Shown here piece by piece: positions 8,420 to 17,128 of a stretch of 64,000 bases of DNA. This DNA comes from BPGX01 sp037447455 (lineage in GTDB: Bacteria; Bacteroidota; Bacteroidia; B-17B0; Aurantibacillaceae), in assembly GCA_037447455.1 (NCBI GenBank), contig JBBIGQ010000004.1, positions 62,001 to 126,000 of the forward strand, in the 5' to 3' direction. Under the pieces are notes generated by a model, which was given only the letters and a program-made list of their open reading frames with translations, ran no database searches and was not told where the DNA came from. The first letter of the stretch is position 1; each line of letters opens with the position of its first letter. A program made the position numbers and the translations under genes.

Positions 8420-10132
8420 ATGCCCTCTATTCACTTGTATCATTTTCCTAAAAACAAACTCTCTCTCTCTCAAAAGATCATCATTGAATGGTTACTTTTT
8501 TCTGCAAAATCTGAAGGTTATCATGTCTCAAAATTATCCTACAATTTTTTAAGCGACGAAGAAATTTTACAAATCAATGTCCGTTTTCTGCATCACAACT
8601 ATTACACCGACATTATTACATTTGATTATACACAAAACAAAACCATTGAAGGCGAGATATTTATTAGCATAGACAGAGTGCTTGAAAACGCCCAATTACT
8701 TAACATTCCAATAGAACAAGAACTTTTACGCGTGGTGATTCACGGATTATTGCATCTTTGCGGCTACAAAGACAATACAAAACAAGAACAAATCACCATC
8801 CAAAAAAAAGAAGACCATTACATAAAACTACTTTACTCAAAATTCTCTAAAATCAATGTTATGAAAAAGAAAAACTCTACTAACAAAAAGCATTCCTTTT
8901 GTCCTGAATCTCTGATGATGAGTCACGGCTACAAGCCGGAACTTTCGGTAGATGCCATTAAATGTCCCATTTATCAAACATCCACCTTCGTATTTCACAC
9001 TGCAGAAGAAGGCAAACGTTTTTTTGAACTCGCCTACGGAAAAAGAGAAAAACAACCCAAAGAAGAAATTGGTCTCATCTACAGCCGATTAAACAACCCT
9101 GACATTGAGATATTAGAAGACCGCCTTTGCCTCTGGGACGAAAGCGAAGCAGCAGCCGTATTTGAAAGCGGCATGGCCGCCATCAGTACCATCTTCTTTG
9201 AATTTCTACACCCCGGCGACGTGTTTTTATACAGTGCACCTCTTTATGGTGGAACAGAACACTTCATCAATCATGTTCTCAACAAGTTTGACATTAAAGG
9301 CATACAGTTTAATCATCTTCATACTAAAAAAGAAATTATACAATTGATTGAAAATGAGAATCTCAAGCAAAAATTAAAACTCATCTACATTGAAACACCT
9401 TCCAATCCAACAAACACTCTGATTGACATTCAAATGTGCAGAGAAATTGCCGATTATTTTTCTACAAAAAACAATCAAATTGTCATAGCCGTGGACAATA
9501 CTTATTTAGGCCCCTTGTGGCAACATCCTCTCAAACACGGCGCAGACATTGTCGTGTATTCTGCAACCAAATACATTGGTGGACACAGCGATTTAATTGC
9601 CGGTGCCTGTGTAGGCAAAAAGAATGTTATTCAACGTATCAAAACACTTCGTTCTTTCCTAGGGAATATGGCAGGACCATGGACCGGATGGCTTTTATTA
9701 AGAAGCTTAGAAACACTGAAAGTCCGCATGGAACAACAAGCTCAAAACGCCATTAAAATTGCACAATTTTTAAGCCAACATCCCAAAGTAGAAAAAGTAC
9801 TACATTTAAGTTTATTAGACAAAAAAGATCCTCAATACAAAATTTTCAAAAAACAATGTTTATCTCCGGGCGCTATGCTAAGTTTTTATGTGAAAGGAAA
9901 AGAAAAACAGGCCTTCCGATTCCTCAACAATCTTCAACTTATTCATCTGGCAGTAAGTTTAGGAAGTACCGAATCCTTGGCTGAACATCCAGCAACCATG
10001 ACTCACGCCAGTGTCCCCGACGAAGAAAAACTAAAATACAGAATTACAGAAAACATGATTCGTCTTTCTGTAGGAATTGAGAATGCAGATGATTTAATTT
10101 ACGATATCAATCAAGCATTGAATAAACTCTAA
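8420..10132 (+). CDS. In-frame fusion: YbeY endoribonuclease + methionine gamma-lyase-type PLP enzyme
   Basis: One uninterrupted 570-residue frame encodes two proteins normally made separately. Residues 1-147 are YbeY (rRNA maturation RNase): NFLSDEEILQIN, then HGLLHLCGYKDNT with His108 and His112. The third His of the metal motif is Asp-like here, which from memory is usual in this phylum. Residues 148-570 are a Cys/Met-metabolism PLP enzyme: HGYKPELSVDAIKCPIYQTS, IYSRLNNPDIEILEDRL, FESGMAAIST, and PLP lysine 384 in SATKYIGGHSD. This half has the full length of methionine gamma-lyase/cystathionine gamma-synthase proteins. ATG 8861 (MKKKNST) could start it independently. A TAA lies one frame off at the junction (TTCTCTAAA, near 8845), so a one-base indel may have removed the ybeY stop. 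Confidence 0.8.
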   Translation: MPSIHLYHFPKNKLSLSQKIIIEWLLFSAKSEGYHVSKLSYNFLSDEEILQINVRFLHHNYYTDIITFDYTQNKTIEGEIFISIDRVLENAQLLNIPIEQELLRVVIHGLLHLCGYKDNTKQEQITIQKKEDHYIKLLYSKFSKINVMKKKNSTNKKHSFCPESLMMSHGYKPELSVDAIKCPIYQTSTFVFHTAEEGKRFFELAYGKREKQPKEEIGLIYSRLNNPDIEILEDRLCLWDESEAAAVFESGMAAISTIFFEFLHPGDVFLYSAPLYGGTEHFINHVLNKFDIKGIQFNHLHTKKEIIQLIENENLKQKLKLIYIETPSNPTNTLIDIQMCREIADYFSTKNNQIVIAVDNTYLGPLWQHPLKHGADIVVYSATKYIGGHSDLIAGACVGKKNVIQRIKTLRSFLGNMAGPWTGWLLLRSLETLKVRMEQQAQNAIKIAQFLSQHPKVEKVLHLSLLDKKDPQYKIFKKQCLSPGAMLSFYVKGKEKQAFRFLNNLQLIHLAVSLGSTESLAEHPATMTHASVPDEEKLKYRITENMIRLSVGIENADDLIYDINQALNKL

Positions 10133-10133
10133 C

Positions 10134-11183
10134 ATGACCAAACCAGATATTCGACATCTTAACTTTGAACAGTTACAAAATTGGATGGCTGATCAAAAAC
10201 TCCCGAAATACAGAGCAGAACAAATCTATCATTGGCTCTGGTTGAAAAACGCCTCTTCTTTTGATGAAATGAGCGACCTCCCCAAAACCCTGCGGGCACT
10301 CTTATCCTCCCACTTTGAAATCAAACAAATACAAACCCAAAGCATTCAGATAAGTAAGGACAAAACTATCAAATGTGCCATTCGTCTATTTGATAATAAC
10401 ACTGTAGAAAGTGTTTTAATCCCCACTAAAGACCGTGCCACAGCTTGTGTTTCTTCTCAAGTAGGATGCAGTTTAGATTGCAAATTCTGTGCTACCGCCC
10501 AACTTAAAAGAAAACGCAACTTAGATTATCAGGAAGTTTATCAACAAGTGTATTTTATCAAAGAACTCGCTAAAGATAAATACAATCTCAATCTCACCAA
10601 TATCGTATATATGGGCATGGGCGAACCCTTGCTAAATTACAACAATGTTTTGAAAAGCATTGAAATGATTACCTCACCAAAAGGACTGGGAATGAGCCAC
10701 CAAAGAATAACGGTCTCCACCTCCGGAATTGCCAAAATGATTGTCAAACTCGCCGATGATAATGTCCGATTTAATTTGGCTTTATCTTTACATTCTGCTA
10801 TTGAAGAAAAACGTCAGCAAATGATGAGCATAAGTTCTTCCAATACGCTTGAAATGCTCTCCAATGCCTTAAATTACTTTTATGAAAAAACTGGTACAAG
10901 ACCTACTTTAGAATACCTTATGCTTTATGAGTTCAATGACTCCCTCCAAGACGCAAAGGCACTGGTAGATTTTTGTAGAAAAGTCAAATCAAAAGTCAAT
11001 CTGATTGAATACAATCCTATTGAAAATTCTCCTTTCAAAAAAACTACTCCCGAACGGCTAAACGCCTTTAAAGAATACCTTGAAAAAAATAGAATAATCG
11101 TTACTGTCCGGAAAAGTCGTGGACAGGATATTGATGCGGCATGCGGACAACTCGTTAATAAAAATCAATTAGCCCTTCACTAA
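10134..11183 (+). CDS. rlmN: Dual-specificity 23S rRNA A2503 / tRNA A37 C2-methyltransferase RlmN
   Basis: A 349-residue radical SAM enzyme that methylates C2 of A2503 in 23S rRNA and A37 in some tRNAs. The cluster motif is CSLDCKFC (Cys112, Cys116, Cys119). GMGEPLLNY and the C-terminal SRGQDIDAACGQL, carrying the methyl-carrying Cys337, are typical of RlmN. Full length for the family. The ATG lies one base after the stop of the YbeY fusion, so the genes are co-transcribed. With YbeY this makes a ribosome-maturation pair. Its end overlaps a weak hairpin/T-run. Confidence 0.96.
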   Translation: MTKPDIRHLNFEQLQNWMADQKLPKYRAEQIYHWLWLKNASSFDEMSDLPKTLRALLSSHFEIKQIQTQSIQISKDKTIKCAIRLFDNNTVESVLIPTKDRATACVSSQVGCSLDCKFCATAQLKRKRNLDYQEVYQQVYFIKELAKDKYNLNLTNIVYMGMGEPLLNYNNVLKSIEMITSPKGLGMSHQRITVSTSGIAKMIVKLADDNVRFNLALSLHSAIEEKRQQMMSISSSNTLEMLSNALNYFYEKTGTRPTLEYLMLYEFNDSLQDAKALVDFCRKVKSKVNLIEYNPIENSPFKKTTPERLNAFKEYLEKNRIIVTVRKSRGQDIDAACGQLVNKNQLALH

Positions 11184-11200
11184 AAAGGGTTTTGTTTTTT
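11173..11200 (+). terminator. Weak rho-independent terminator after rlmN
   Basis: Stem CCCTT (11173-11177) / AAGGG (11185-11189) with a 7-base loop, followed by TTTTGTTTTTT. The stem is short and overlaps the rlmN stop codon, so it may be only partly effective. Confidence 0.4.
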
Positions 11201-11219
11201 AATTAAAAAATTTATTCTG

Positions 11220-11227
11220 TACTTTCG
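11220..11227 (+). promoter_or_regulatory. -7-like box before the TTG start of the prenyl synthase
   Basis: TACTTTCG has one mismatch to TAnnTTTG and ends 7 bases before TTG 11235. It supports transcription separate from rlmN and a near-leaderless start. Confidence 0.4.
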
Positions 11228-11234
11228 CCCTGCT

Positions 11235-12212
11235 TTGTCAGAAATCATCCAACATATACGAAAGCCCGTAGAAGACCACTTACTGCAATTTGAACATAAA
11301 TTTGAACAAGCAGTATACAGCGATGTATATTTATTAAACAAAATCACCAAATACGTCATCAAAAGAAAAGGCAAACAAATCAGACCTTTATTGGTTTTTC
11401 TCTCCGCCCGTATGTTTAACTCCATCAACGACAAAACACACCACGCCGCTGCCCTTGTAGAACTCTTGCACACTGCTACTCTCCTTCACGATGATGTAAT
11501 AGACAATAGCAACGAAAGACGTGGATTTTTCAGTGTTTATGCCCTCTGGAAAAGCAAAGCCACTGTTTTGGTAGGCGACTTTCTGCTCGCCAAAGGTTTA
11601 TTATTATCGGTAAAACATAAATCTTATGATATTCTGGAAATCGTGTCTGATGCGGTGAGAGAAATGAGTGAAGGGGAACTCCTTCAATTGGATAAATCCA
11701 GGAAATTAGACATCACCGAAGAAGTGTATTATGATATTATTAGTAAAAAAACTGCTTCCCTGATTGCGGCCTGCTGTGCTTCCGGTGCGGCATCTGTTAC
11801 AGCAGATAGCTCCACCATTCAAAAAATGAAAGAACTCGGCTATCTCATTGGCAAAGCATTCCAAATAAAAGATGATCTATTAGATTACATCCCTTCTCAA
11901 ATTACCGGAAAGCCCACCGGCATTGACATTCAGGAACAAAAAATAACCTTGCCCGTTATCTATGCTTTACAAAATGCCTCTTATACCGATAAAAAGAAAA
12001 TGATCAATATCTTTAAAAATCACAATGAAGACGCCGAAAAAATTAAATGGATGATCAATAAAGTAATGGAGTTAGGTGGTATCCAATACGCAGAGCAAAA
12101 AATGAAAACATTTCACAACAACTCTATCGCTCTCCTACATACATTCCCAAAAAGCGAAGCCAGAACAAGCATGGAATTGTTGATAAATTATACCATTGAA
12201 AGAATTAAATAA
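11235..12212 (+). CDS. Long-chain polyprenyl diphosphate synthase
   Basis: A 325-residue trans-prenyltransferase that makes the side chain of menaquinone or a similar isoprenoid. Motifs: KGKQIRPLLVFLSA (isopentenyl diphosphate binding), first Asp-rich motif LLHDDVIDNSNERRG, then KKTASLIAACCASGA and second Asp-rich motif FQIKDDLLDYIPS. Full length for IspB/HepT-type enzymes. The start is TTG at 11235: the first in-frame ATG comes after the conserved KQIRP motif and would remove essential sequence. The menaquinone route is indicated independently by mqnC at 22446, so the likely product is the menaquinone tail. Chain length cannot be read from the sequence. Confidence 0.88.
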   Translation: MSEIIQHIRKPVEDHLLQFEHKFEQAVYSDVYLLNKITKYVIKRKGKQIRPLLVFLSARMFNSINDKTHHAAALVELLHTATLLHDDVIDNSNERRGFFSVYALWKSKATVLVGDFLLAKGLLLSVKHKSYDILEIVSDAVREMSEGELLQLDKSRKLDITEEVYYDIISKKTASLIAACCASGAASVTADSSTIQKMKELGYLIGKAFQIKDDLLDYIPSQITGKPTGIDIQEQKITLPVIYALQNASYTDKKKMINIFKNHNEDAEKIKWMINKVMELGGIQYAEQKMKTFHNNSIALLHTFPKSEARTSMELLINYTIERIK

Positions 12213-12213
12213 A

Positions 12214-12780
12214 ATGATATTAATTGACAATATCTTTGTTGAAGAAAGTATTTTGACCACCACCTTTTGTTGTAATCTTCCCAAATGTCTTGGTGCTTGC
12301 TGTATTGAAGGAGAAAGCGGTGCGCCACTACAAGAAAATGAACTTTATATACTAGAAAAAATTTATCCTAAAATTAAAAATTATCTGCCCACAAAAAACC
12401 AGAAAATACTTGAAGAAGAAGGATTGTATATAAAAGATAGCGAGGGCGACTGGACAACTACATTAATTCACAAAAACGGACCTTGTGCTTATGTAATTTA
12501 TGAAAACAATATCGCATATTGTGCTATTGAAAAAGCGTACTTAGATAAGAAAGTCAACTGGCGAAAACCCACCTCCTGTCATTTGTATCCCATAAGAGTA
12601 GAATATAAAAAAAGTTTTATCTATTTAAGATACCATCAATGGGAAATATGCGAACCTTCACTGAAAAATGGCCAAACACCTCTATTCAGATTCTTAAAAG
12701 ATCCTTTGATAAATAATTTTGGCGAAAATTTTTACAATCAATTAGAAGAAGTTTACAAAACGTTAATCTCTATAAAATGA
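12214..12780 (+). CDS. DUF3109 cysteine-rich protein
   Basis: A 188-residue protein. The N-terminal cysteine cluster CCNLPKCLGACCIEG near residue 20, then NGPCAYVIYENNIAYCAIE and PTSCHLYPIRVE, match DUF3109, a Bacteroidota family related to YkgJ-type Fe-S/zinc-binding proteins. Binding of a metal or Fe-S cluster by these Cys is inference. ATG 12214 is one base after the TAA of the prenyl synthase. A TTG at 12196 in the same frame is possible but would overlap that gene. It is probably the last gene of the unit. The following 183 bases to the sucB end hold nothing I can identify. Confidence 0.75.
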   Translation: MILIDNIFVEESILTTTFCCNLPKCLGACCIEGESGAPLQENELYILEKIYPKIKNYLPTKNQKILEEEGLYIKDSEGDWTTTLIHKNGPCAYVIYENNIAYCAIEKAYLDKKVNWRKPTSCHLYPIRVEYKKSFIYLRYHQWEICEPSLKNGQTPLFRFLKDPLINNFGENFYNQLEEVYKTLISIK

Positions 12781-12963
12781 CTTCATTTGGTGAATATGCT
12801 TTAATATCTGTTTGATTACAATCGAACCAAACATCACATCAACTAATCTCCTTGTTTTACAACCAAATCTATCAATAGCATTTGCAAAAGTGCCACAACT
12901 CCATATATTTATCAGTATGCCTAAAAAATTAAACCAATATAAAATGATGCCTCATTGCATTTC

Positions 12964-14214
12964 TCACAATCCCAATAACACATCTTCTGGCTCTTTTCCA
13001 TTAAATATCAAACGTACCGGATTTTCAATCAATTCTTTTACTTTATACAAAAATCCAACACTTTCACGACCATCAATAATTCTATGATCATAACTCAATG
13101 CCACATACATCACGGGTCTTATTTCCACTTTACCCTTCACAGCCACTGGCCGTTCTACTACATTGTGCATGCCCAATATCGCACTCTGCGGTGGATTAAT
13201 AATCGGTGTTGATAACATAGATCCAAATACTCCACCATTTGTGATTGTAAAAGTACCGCCTTCCATTTCCGGAATAGATAATTTACCATCTCTTGCTTTG
13301 GTAGCCAATTCTTTTATTTTTAATTCTATTTCTGCCAAACTCATCGTTTCTGCATTACGAATAATCGGCACCATCAATCCTTTGGGCGTACTGACCGCTA
13401 TACCAACATCACAATACTTATGATATACAACTTCATCACCATCAATCATTGCATTAACCGCCGGAAAATGATATAAGGCATCACATACGGCTTTTGTAAA
13501 GAAACTCATAAATCCTAAACCAATATTGTGCTTTTCCTTAAACTTATCTTTATACTTATTACGAATTTCATATACCGCACTCATGTCTACTTCATTAAAG
13601 GTAGTCAGCATGGCGGTTTGATTTTTCACAGAAACTAATCTTCTGGAAATGGACTTTCTCAATGTACTCATCTTTTGCCGTTCTGTTTCACGGCTACCCT
13701 CCCAGTACTTGCTGATGCTTTCTTCGGCTTTTGGGAAGCCATCGGCAATGTACTTCAACACATCCTGCTTGGTAATCCTTCCATTCTTTCCTGTACCACT
13801 TATTTGATAAATATCAATTCCATTTTCAGCAATTATTTTTTTAGCCGCAGGACTGGGTTCTTTAACACTCTTTCCACTGTTATCTGCTTTTTGAACAGAA
13901 GGTTGCACCTCTTGTTTTTTTAGTTCAGTCGCTGCTTCATGAACGGGCTCTTTTTTTGCTTGTGTACTTGGTTTTACAGATGTATCAATTTTAGCCACAA
14001 CAGAATTGACAGGCACCGACTCACCTTCCGCAACAAGTACCTCCAATTTTCCGGATTCTTCAGCATTCAAGGTTAGCGTTGCTTTATCAGAGTCAATTTC
14101 TGCTACTACTTCATCTTTTTCTACCACTTCTCCAGATTGTTTTAACCATCTGGCTATTGTTACTTCTGTGACAGATTCCCCCGGACTTGGCACTTTTAAT
14201 TCAATGACTGACAT
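12964..14214 (-). CDS. sucB: Dihydrolipoyllysine succinyltransferase, E2 of 2-oxoglutarate dehydrogenase
   Basis: A 416-residue E2 component that transfers the succinyl group from lipoate to CoA in the TCA cycle. The lipoyl domain (1-75) carries the lipoylated Lys44 in DSDKATL. The peripheral-subunit-binding domain is at about 118-155 (SPAAKKIIAENGIDIYQI, GRITKQDVL), between linkers rich in Lys, Glu and Ala. The catalytic domain ends with YDHRIIDGRESVGF, where His377 and Asp381 are the active-site pair. SFFTKAV and FTITNGGVFGS are also typical. It lies 20 bases after sucA on the same strand, with no promoter between, so both are co-expressed. No E3 gene is in the window. Confidence 0.95.
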   Translation of the reverse strand: MSVIELKVPSPGESVTEVTIARWLKQSGEVVEKDEVVAEIDSDKATLTLNAEESGKLEVLVAEGESVPVNSVVAKIDTSVKPSTQAKKEPVHEAATELKKQEVQPSVQKADNSGKSVKEPSPAAKKIIAENGIDIYQISGTGKNGRITKQDVLKYIADGFPKAEESISKYWEGSRETERQKMSTLRKSISRRLVSVKNQTAMLTTFNEVDMSAVYEIRNKYKDKFKEKHNIGLGFMSFFTKAVCDALYHFPAVNAMIDGDEVVYHKYCDVGIAVSTPKGLMVPIIRNAETMSLAEIELKIKELATKARDGKLSIPEMEGGTFTITNGGVFGSMLSTPIINPPQSAILGMHNVVERPVAVKGKVEIRPVMYVALSYDHRIIDGRESVGFLYKVKELIENPVRLIFNGKEPEDVLLGL

Positions 14215-14234
14215 AGTTTATAGTTTTATAAAAT

Positions 14235-16991
14235 TTATTGAACAATTTTTTTCAAAGATTTTTCAAATACTTTTTCCAAAAGTTGCTGTGTTTCTGTCTC
14301 ATGCTTTTTAGAAAAACCAGTAGCCGGTGAAGCCGAGGCAGGACGGCCAATGTACTGCATTTTCAAATCGTCTTTTAATTGATAAAATACAAATTGCCAT
14401 GCACCGGCATTTTCAGATTCTTCTTGTATAAAAAGAATATCCTTTACAGAAGGATAGTGTGCGATTGTATTCAATAATTGTTTTTTAGGAAACGGATATA
14501 ATTGTTCTAATCTTACAAATGCAATGTCTTCAATATTATTTTTTTCCCTGTATTCCACCAAATCATAGTATATTTTTCCGGAACAAATGCCTATTCTTTT
14601 AATTTGTTTTTTGTCTCCTTTCAAAAAAGTATCATCCAATACTTCGTGAAACTTATCTTGTGTAAAATCTTTTAATTTACTGGTCGCCAGCGGATAGCGC
14701 AACAATTTTTTAGGTGTAAAACAAATTAAGGGTTTTCTGAAATCACGCTTTAATTGTCTTCTTAACACATGAAATTGTTGTGCGGGTGTGGTAGCATTCA
14801 CCACTTGCATATTATTTCCTGCACACAATTGTAAATACCGTTCTATTCTTGCAGATGAATGCTCGGGTCCTTGTCCTTCATAACCATGCGGCAACAACAC
14901 TACCAGTCCATTCATGCGTCTCCATTTATATTCAGAAGAAGAAATGTATTGGTCAAATACTATTTGTGCTCCATTAGCAAAATCACCAAATTGTGCTTCC
15001 CAAATAACAAGATCATTCGGTGCTGCGTAAGCATATCCATATTCAAAACCTAACACGGCATACTCTGACAACAAGGAATTGTATATCCTTAATTCTCCTC
15101 TCAATCCAGCATTGTTTAATGGTGTGTATTCTTCTTCACTATCTTCAATTTTAATTACAGCATGGCGGTGTGAAAAAGTACCACGCTCCACATCTTGCCC
15201 ACTAAAACGTACATTATGTCCTTCATTCATCAAAGTCGCATACGCCATCAATTCCCCCATTGCCCAATCGTAATTATCCGTTTCTATCATTTTCAATCGT
15301 TCTTCAAACAGCTTAACAGTTTTATTAAAAAATTTAAGGTCTTTGGGCAATACATTCATCTTTCGGGCAATTTCTAAAAATGTTTTTTCATCTACTTTGG
15401 TGGTATCTGGTGAAGTTTCAGAGTCCTTTTCTGTCGCTAATTTTAATCCCTTCCAATACCCTTCTAAAAAAGATGTCATTTTAGTGGCAGATACTTTTTT
15501 AGATGCTTCTAATTTCGCTTCTAATTCTTTCTTAAATTCAACTTCATATTGTTTGGCAAATTCTAATAACTCTGTATTCCCTTCTGCTTCTAACTTTTTC
15601 AGATAAATTTGTTTGACATTCGGATGTTGTGCTATCATTTTGTAAAGCACAGGTTGAGTAAATCTCGGCTCATCGCCTTCATTGTGTCCATATTTTCTGT
15701 AACCTAAAATGTCAACAAAAATATCTCTATGAAAAGTTTGACGAAACTCCATGGCAATCTGCGCCACATAACACAATGCCTCCACATCATCTGCATTCAC
15801 ATGAAAAACCGGCGCCAACACAACTTTTGCTACATCCGTGCAGTAAATAGAAGAACGACCATCCAGATAATTGGTCGTAAAACCAATTTGATTATTAATA
15901 ACAATATGAATAGTTCCTCCAACTTTATAGCCATCTAATTGACTCATTTGCACCACTTCATACACTACGCCTTGCCCTGCGATTGAAGCATCTCCATGTA
16001 TTAATATCGGACAAACTTTATTCAAATCTTTGGAATGTATATTATCCATTTTTGCTCTTGCAATCCCTTCTACCACAGCATTTACTGCCTCCAAATGCGA
16101 TGGATTGGGCACTAAACTAATATGTACTTTATTTCCATCACTATCAATAAAATCCGATGAAAAGCCCATGTGGTATTTCACATCTCCATCATAAGAAGGA
16201 TCTTCGGAAGGTCTTCCTTCAAACTCTGTAAATATATCCGAATATCCTTTTTGCATAATGTTCGCCAGCACATTCAACCTTCCACGATGTGCCATACCTA
16301 ACACAAAATCTTTAATTTCTAACTTTGAACCTAATTGAATAATACTATATAATGCAGGAATAAATGCTTCATTACCTTCTAATGAAAAACGCTTTTGTCC
16401 TACAAACTTTGTATGTAAAAATTGCTCAAAATTAACAGCTTGTATCAGTTTCTTTAAAATCTCTTTTTTTTCTTCTTGGGAAAAATTAGCCGTGTTTTTT
16501 GTTCTTTCTAATTTATCCTGCAACCATTTGACTACAACAGGATCCCGCATATAAGCATACTCAATGCCGATGCTATTACAATACGTCTGTTCTAAATGTT
16601 CAATAATTTTTTTCAACGGGGCAGCGCCAATGCCAATTTCATTCCCTGCCTGAAACCCCACATCCAAATCTGCCTTTGTTAATCCAAAATTCTCTATATC
16701 GAGATTAGGTGTGTACACTCTTCTATGCCTTACAGGATTGGTCTTGGTAAATAAGTGCCCACGCATTCGGTAGGCGTTAATCAATGTGATAACCTTAAAT
16801 TCTTTAGCAATATTTTCAGGAATTGCAGACGATTCTATCGGCAATTCCTGATACTGTGTTTTTGCAAAATCAAAACCCTTAAAAAAGTCCCTCCAACTTA
16901 CATCTACTTCTTCCGGATTTTTCAAATATCTCAAATACATTTCTTCAATAGCATTCACATCTGCATTTCCCAAATAAGAAAATTTATCCAT
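14235..16991 (-). CDS. sucA: 2-oxoglutarate dehydrogenase E1 component
   Basis: A 918-residue thiamine-diphosphate enzyme that decarboxylates 2-oxoglutarate. The N-terminus DKFSYLGNADVNAIEEMYLRY is the E2-binding helix. HKFVGQKRF-like HTKFVGQKRFSLEGNEAF, GMAHRGRLNVLANI, HGDASIAGQGVVYEV and NNQIGFTTN (ThDP/Mg site) follow. SHRHAVI, WEAQFGDFANGAQ and the closing EESENAGAWQFV are also characteristic. Full length. I start at ATG 16991 because the in-frame TTG at 17012 lies inside the TAAATTTG promoter box. It heads the sucA-sucB operon. Confidence 0.96.
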   Translation of the reverse strand: MDKFSYLGNADVNAIEEMYLRYLKNPEEVDVSWRDFFKGFDFAKTQYQELPIESSAIPENIAKEFKVITLINAYRMRGHLFTKTNPVRHRRVYTPNLDIENFGLTKADLDVGFQAGNEIGIGAAPLKKIIEHLEQTYCNSIGIEYAYMRDPVVVKWLQDKLERTKNTANFSQEEKKEILKKLIQAVNFEQFLHTKFVGQKRFSLEGNEAFIPALYSIIQLGSKLEIKDFVLGMAHRGRLNVLANIMQKGYSDIFTEFEGRPSEDPSYDGDVKYHMGFSSDFIDSDGNKVHISLVPNPSHLEAVNAVVEGIARAKMDNIHSKDLNKVCPILIHGDASIAGQGVVYEVVQMSQLDGYKVGGTIHIVINNQIGFTTNYLDGRSSIYCTDVAKVVLAPVFHVNADDVEALCYVAQIAMEFRQTFHRDIFVDILGYRKYGHNEGDEPRFTQPVLYKMIAQHPNVKQIYLKKLEAEGNTELLEFAKQYEVEFKKELEAKLEASKKVSATKMTSFLEGYWKGLKLATEKDSETSPDTTKVDEKTFLEIARKMNVLPKDLKFFNKTVKLFEERLKMIETDNYDWAMGELMAYATLMNEGHNVRFSGQDVERGTFSHRHAVIKIEDSEEEYTPLNNAGLRGELRIYNSLLSEYAVLGFEYGYAYAAPNDLVIWEAQFGDFANGAQIVFDQYISSSEYKWRRMNGLVVLLPHGYEGQGPEHSSARIERYLQLCAGNNMQVVNATTPAQQFHVLRRQLKRDFRKPLICFTPKKLLRYPLATSKLKDFTQDKFHEVLDDTFLKGDKKQIKRIGICSGKIYYDLVEYREKNNIEDIAFVRLEQLYPFPKKQLLNTIAHYPSVKDILFIQEESENAGAWQFVFYQLKDDLKMQYIGRPASASPATGFSKKHETETQQLLEKVFEKSLKKIVQ

Positions 16992-17009
16992 CTTAAAAAT
17001 TTTAGCACC

Positions 17010-17017
17010 CAAATTTA
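17010..17017 (-). promoter_or_regulatory. -7 promoter box of sucAB
   Basis: TAAATTTG on the minus strand matches TAnnTTTG and lies 18 bases before ATG 16991. No clear -33 TTTG. Confidence 0.5.
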
Positions 17018-17093
17018 CGAAATAATTTATTGTCTTATTTCATCTTGTTTGATGCTTTATTACCCCTCTAATCAATTTTTAGCAAAAAATAAC

Positions 17094-17124
17094 TTGCATA
17101 TCATCAAAAAACATTGTATAATTG
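17094..17124 (+). promoter_or_regulatory. Strong promoter of the xerC-like gene, fits both consensus types
   Basis: TTGCAT (17094-17099), 17 bases, TATAAT (17117-17122) is a near-perfect classical sigma-70 promoter. The same bases read as a Bacteroidota promoter (TTG, 20 bases, TATAATTG) with one mismatch in the -7 box. The GTG start at 17129 is only 4 bases further. Confidence 0.55.
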
Positions 17125-17128
17125 TAGT

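Noticed and set aside
14859..15938. Plus-strand frames under sucA
   Set aside because: Antisense shadows of a strongly conserved enzyme gene. They have no family pattern and no promoter.
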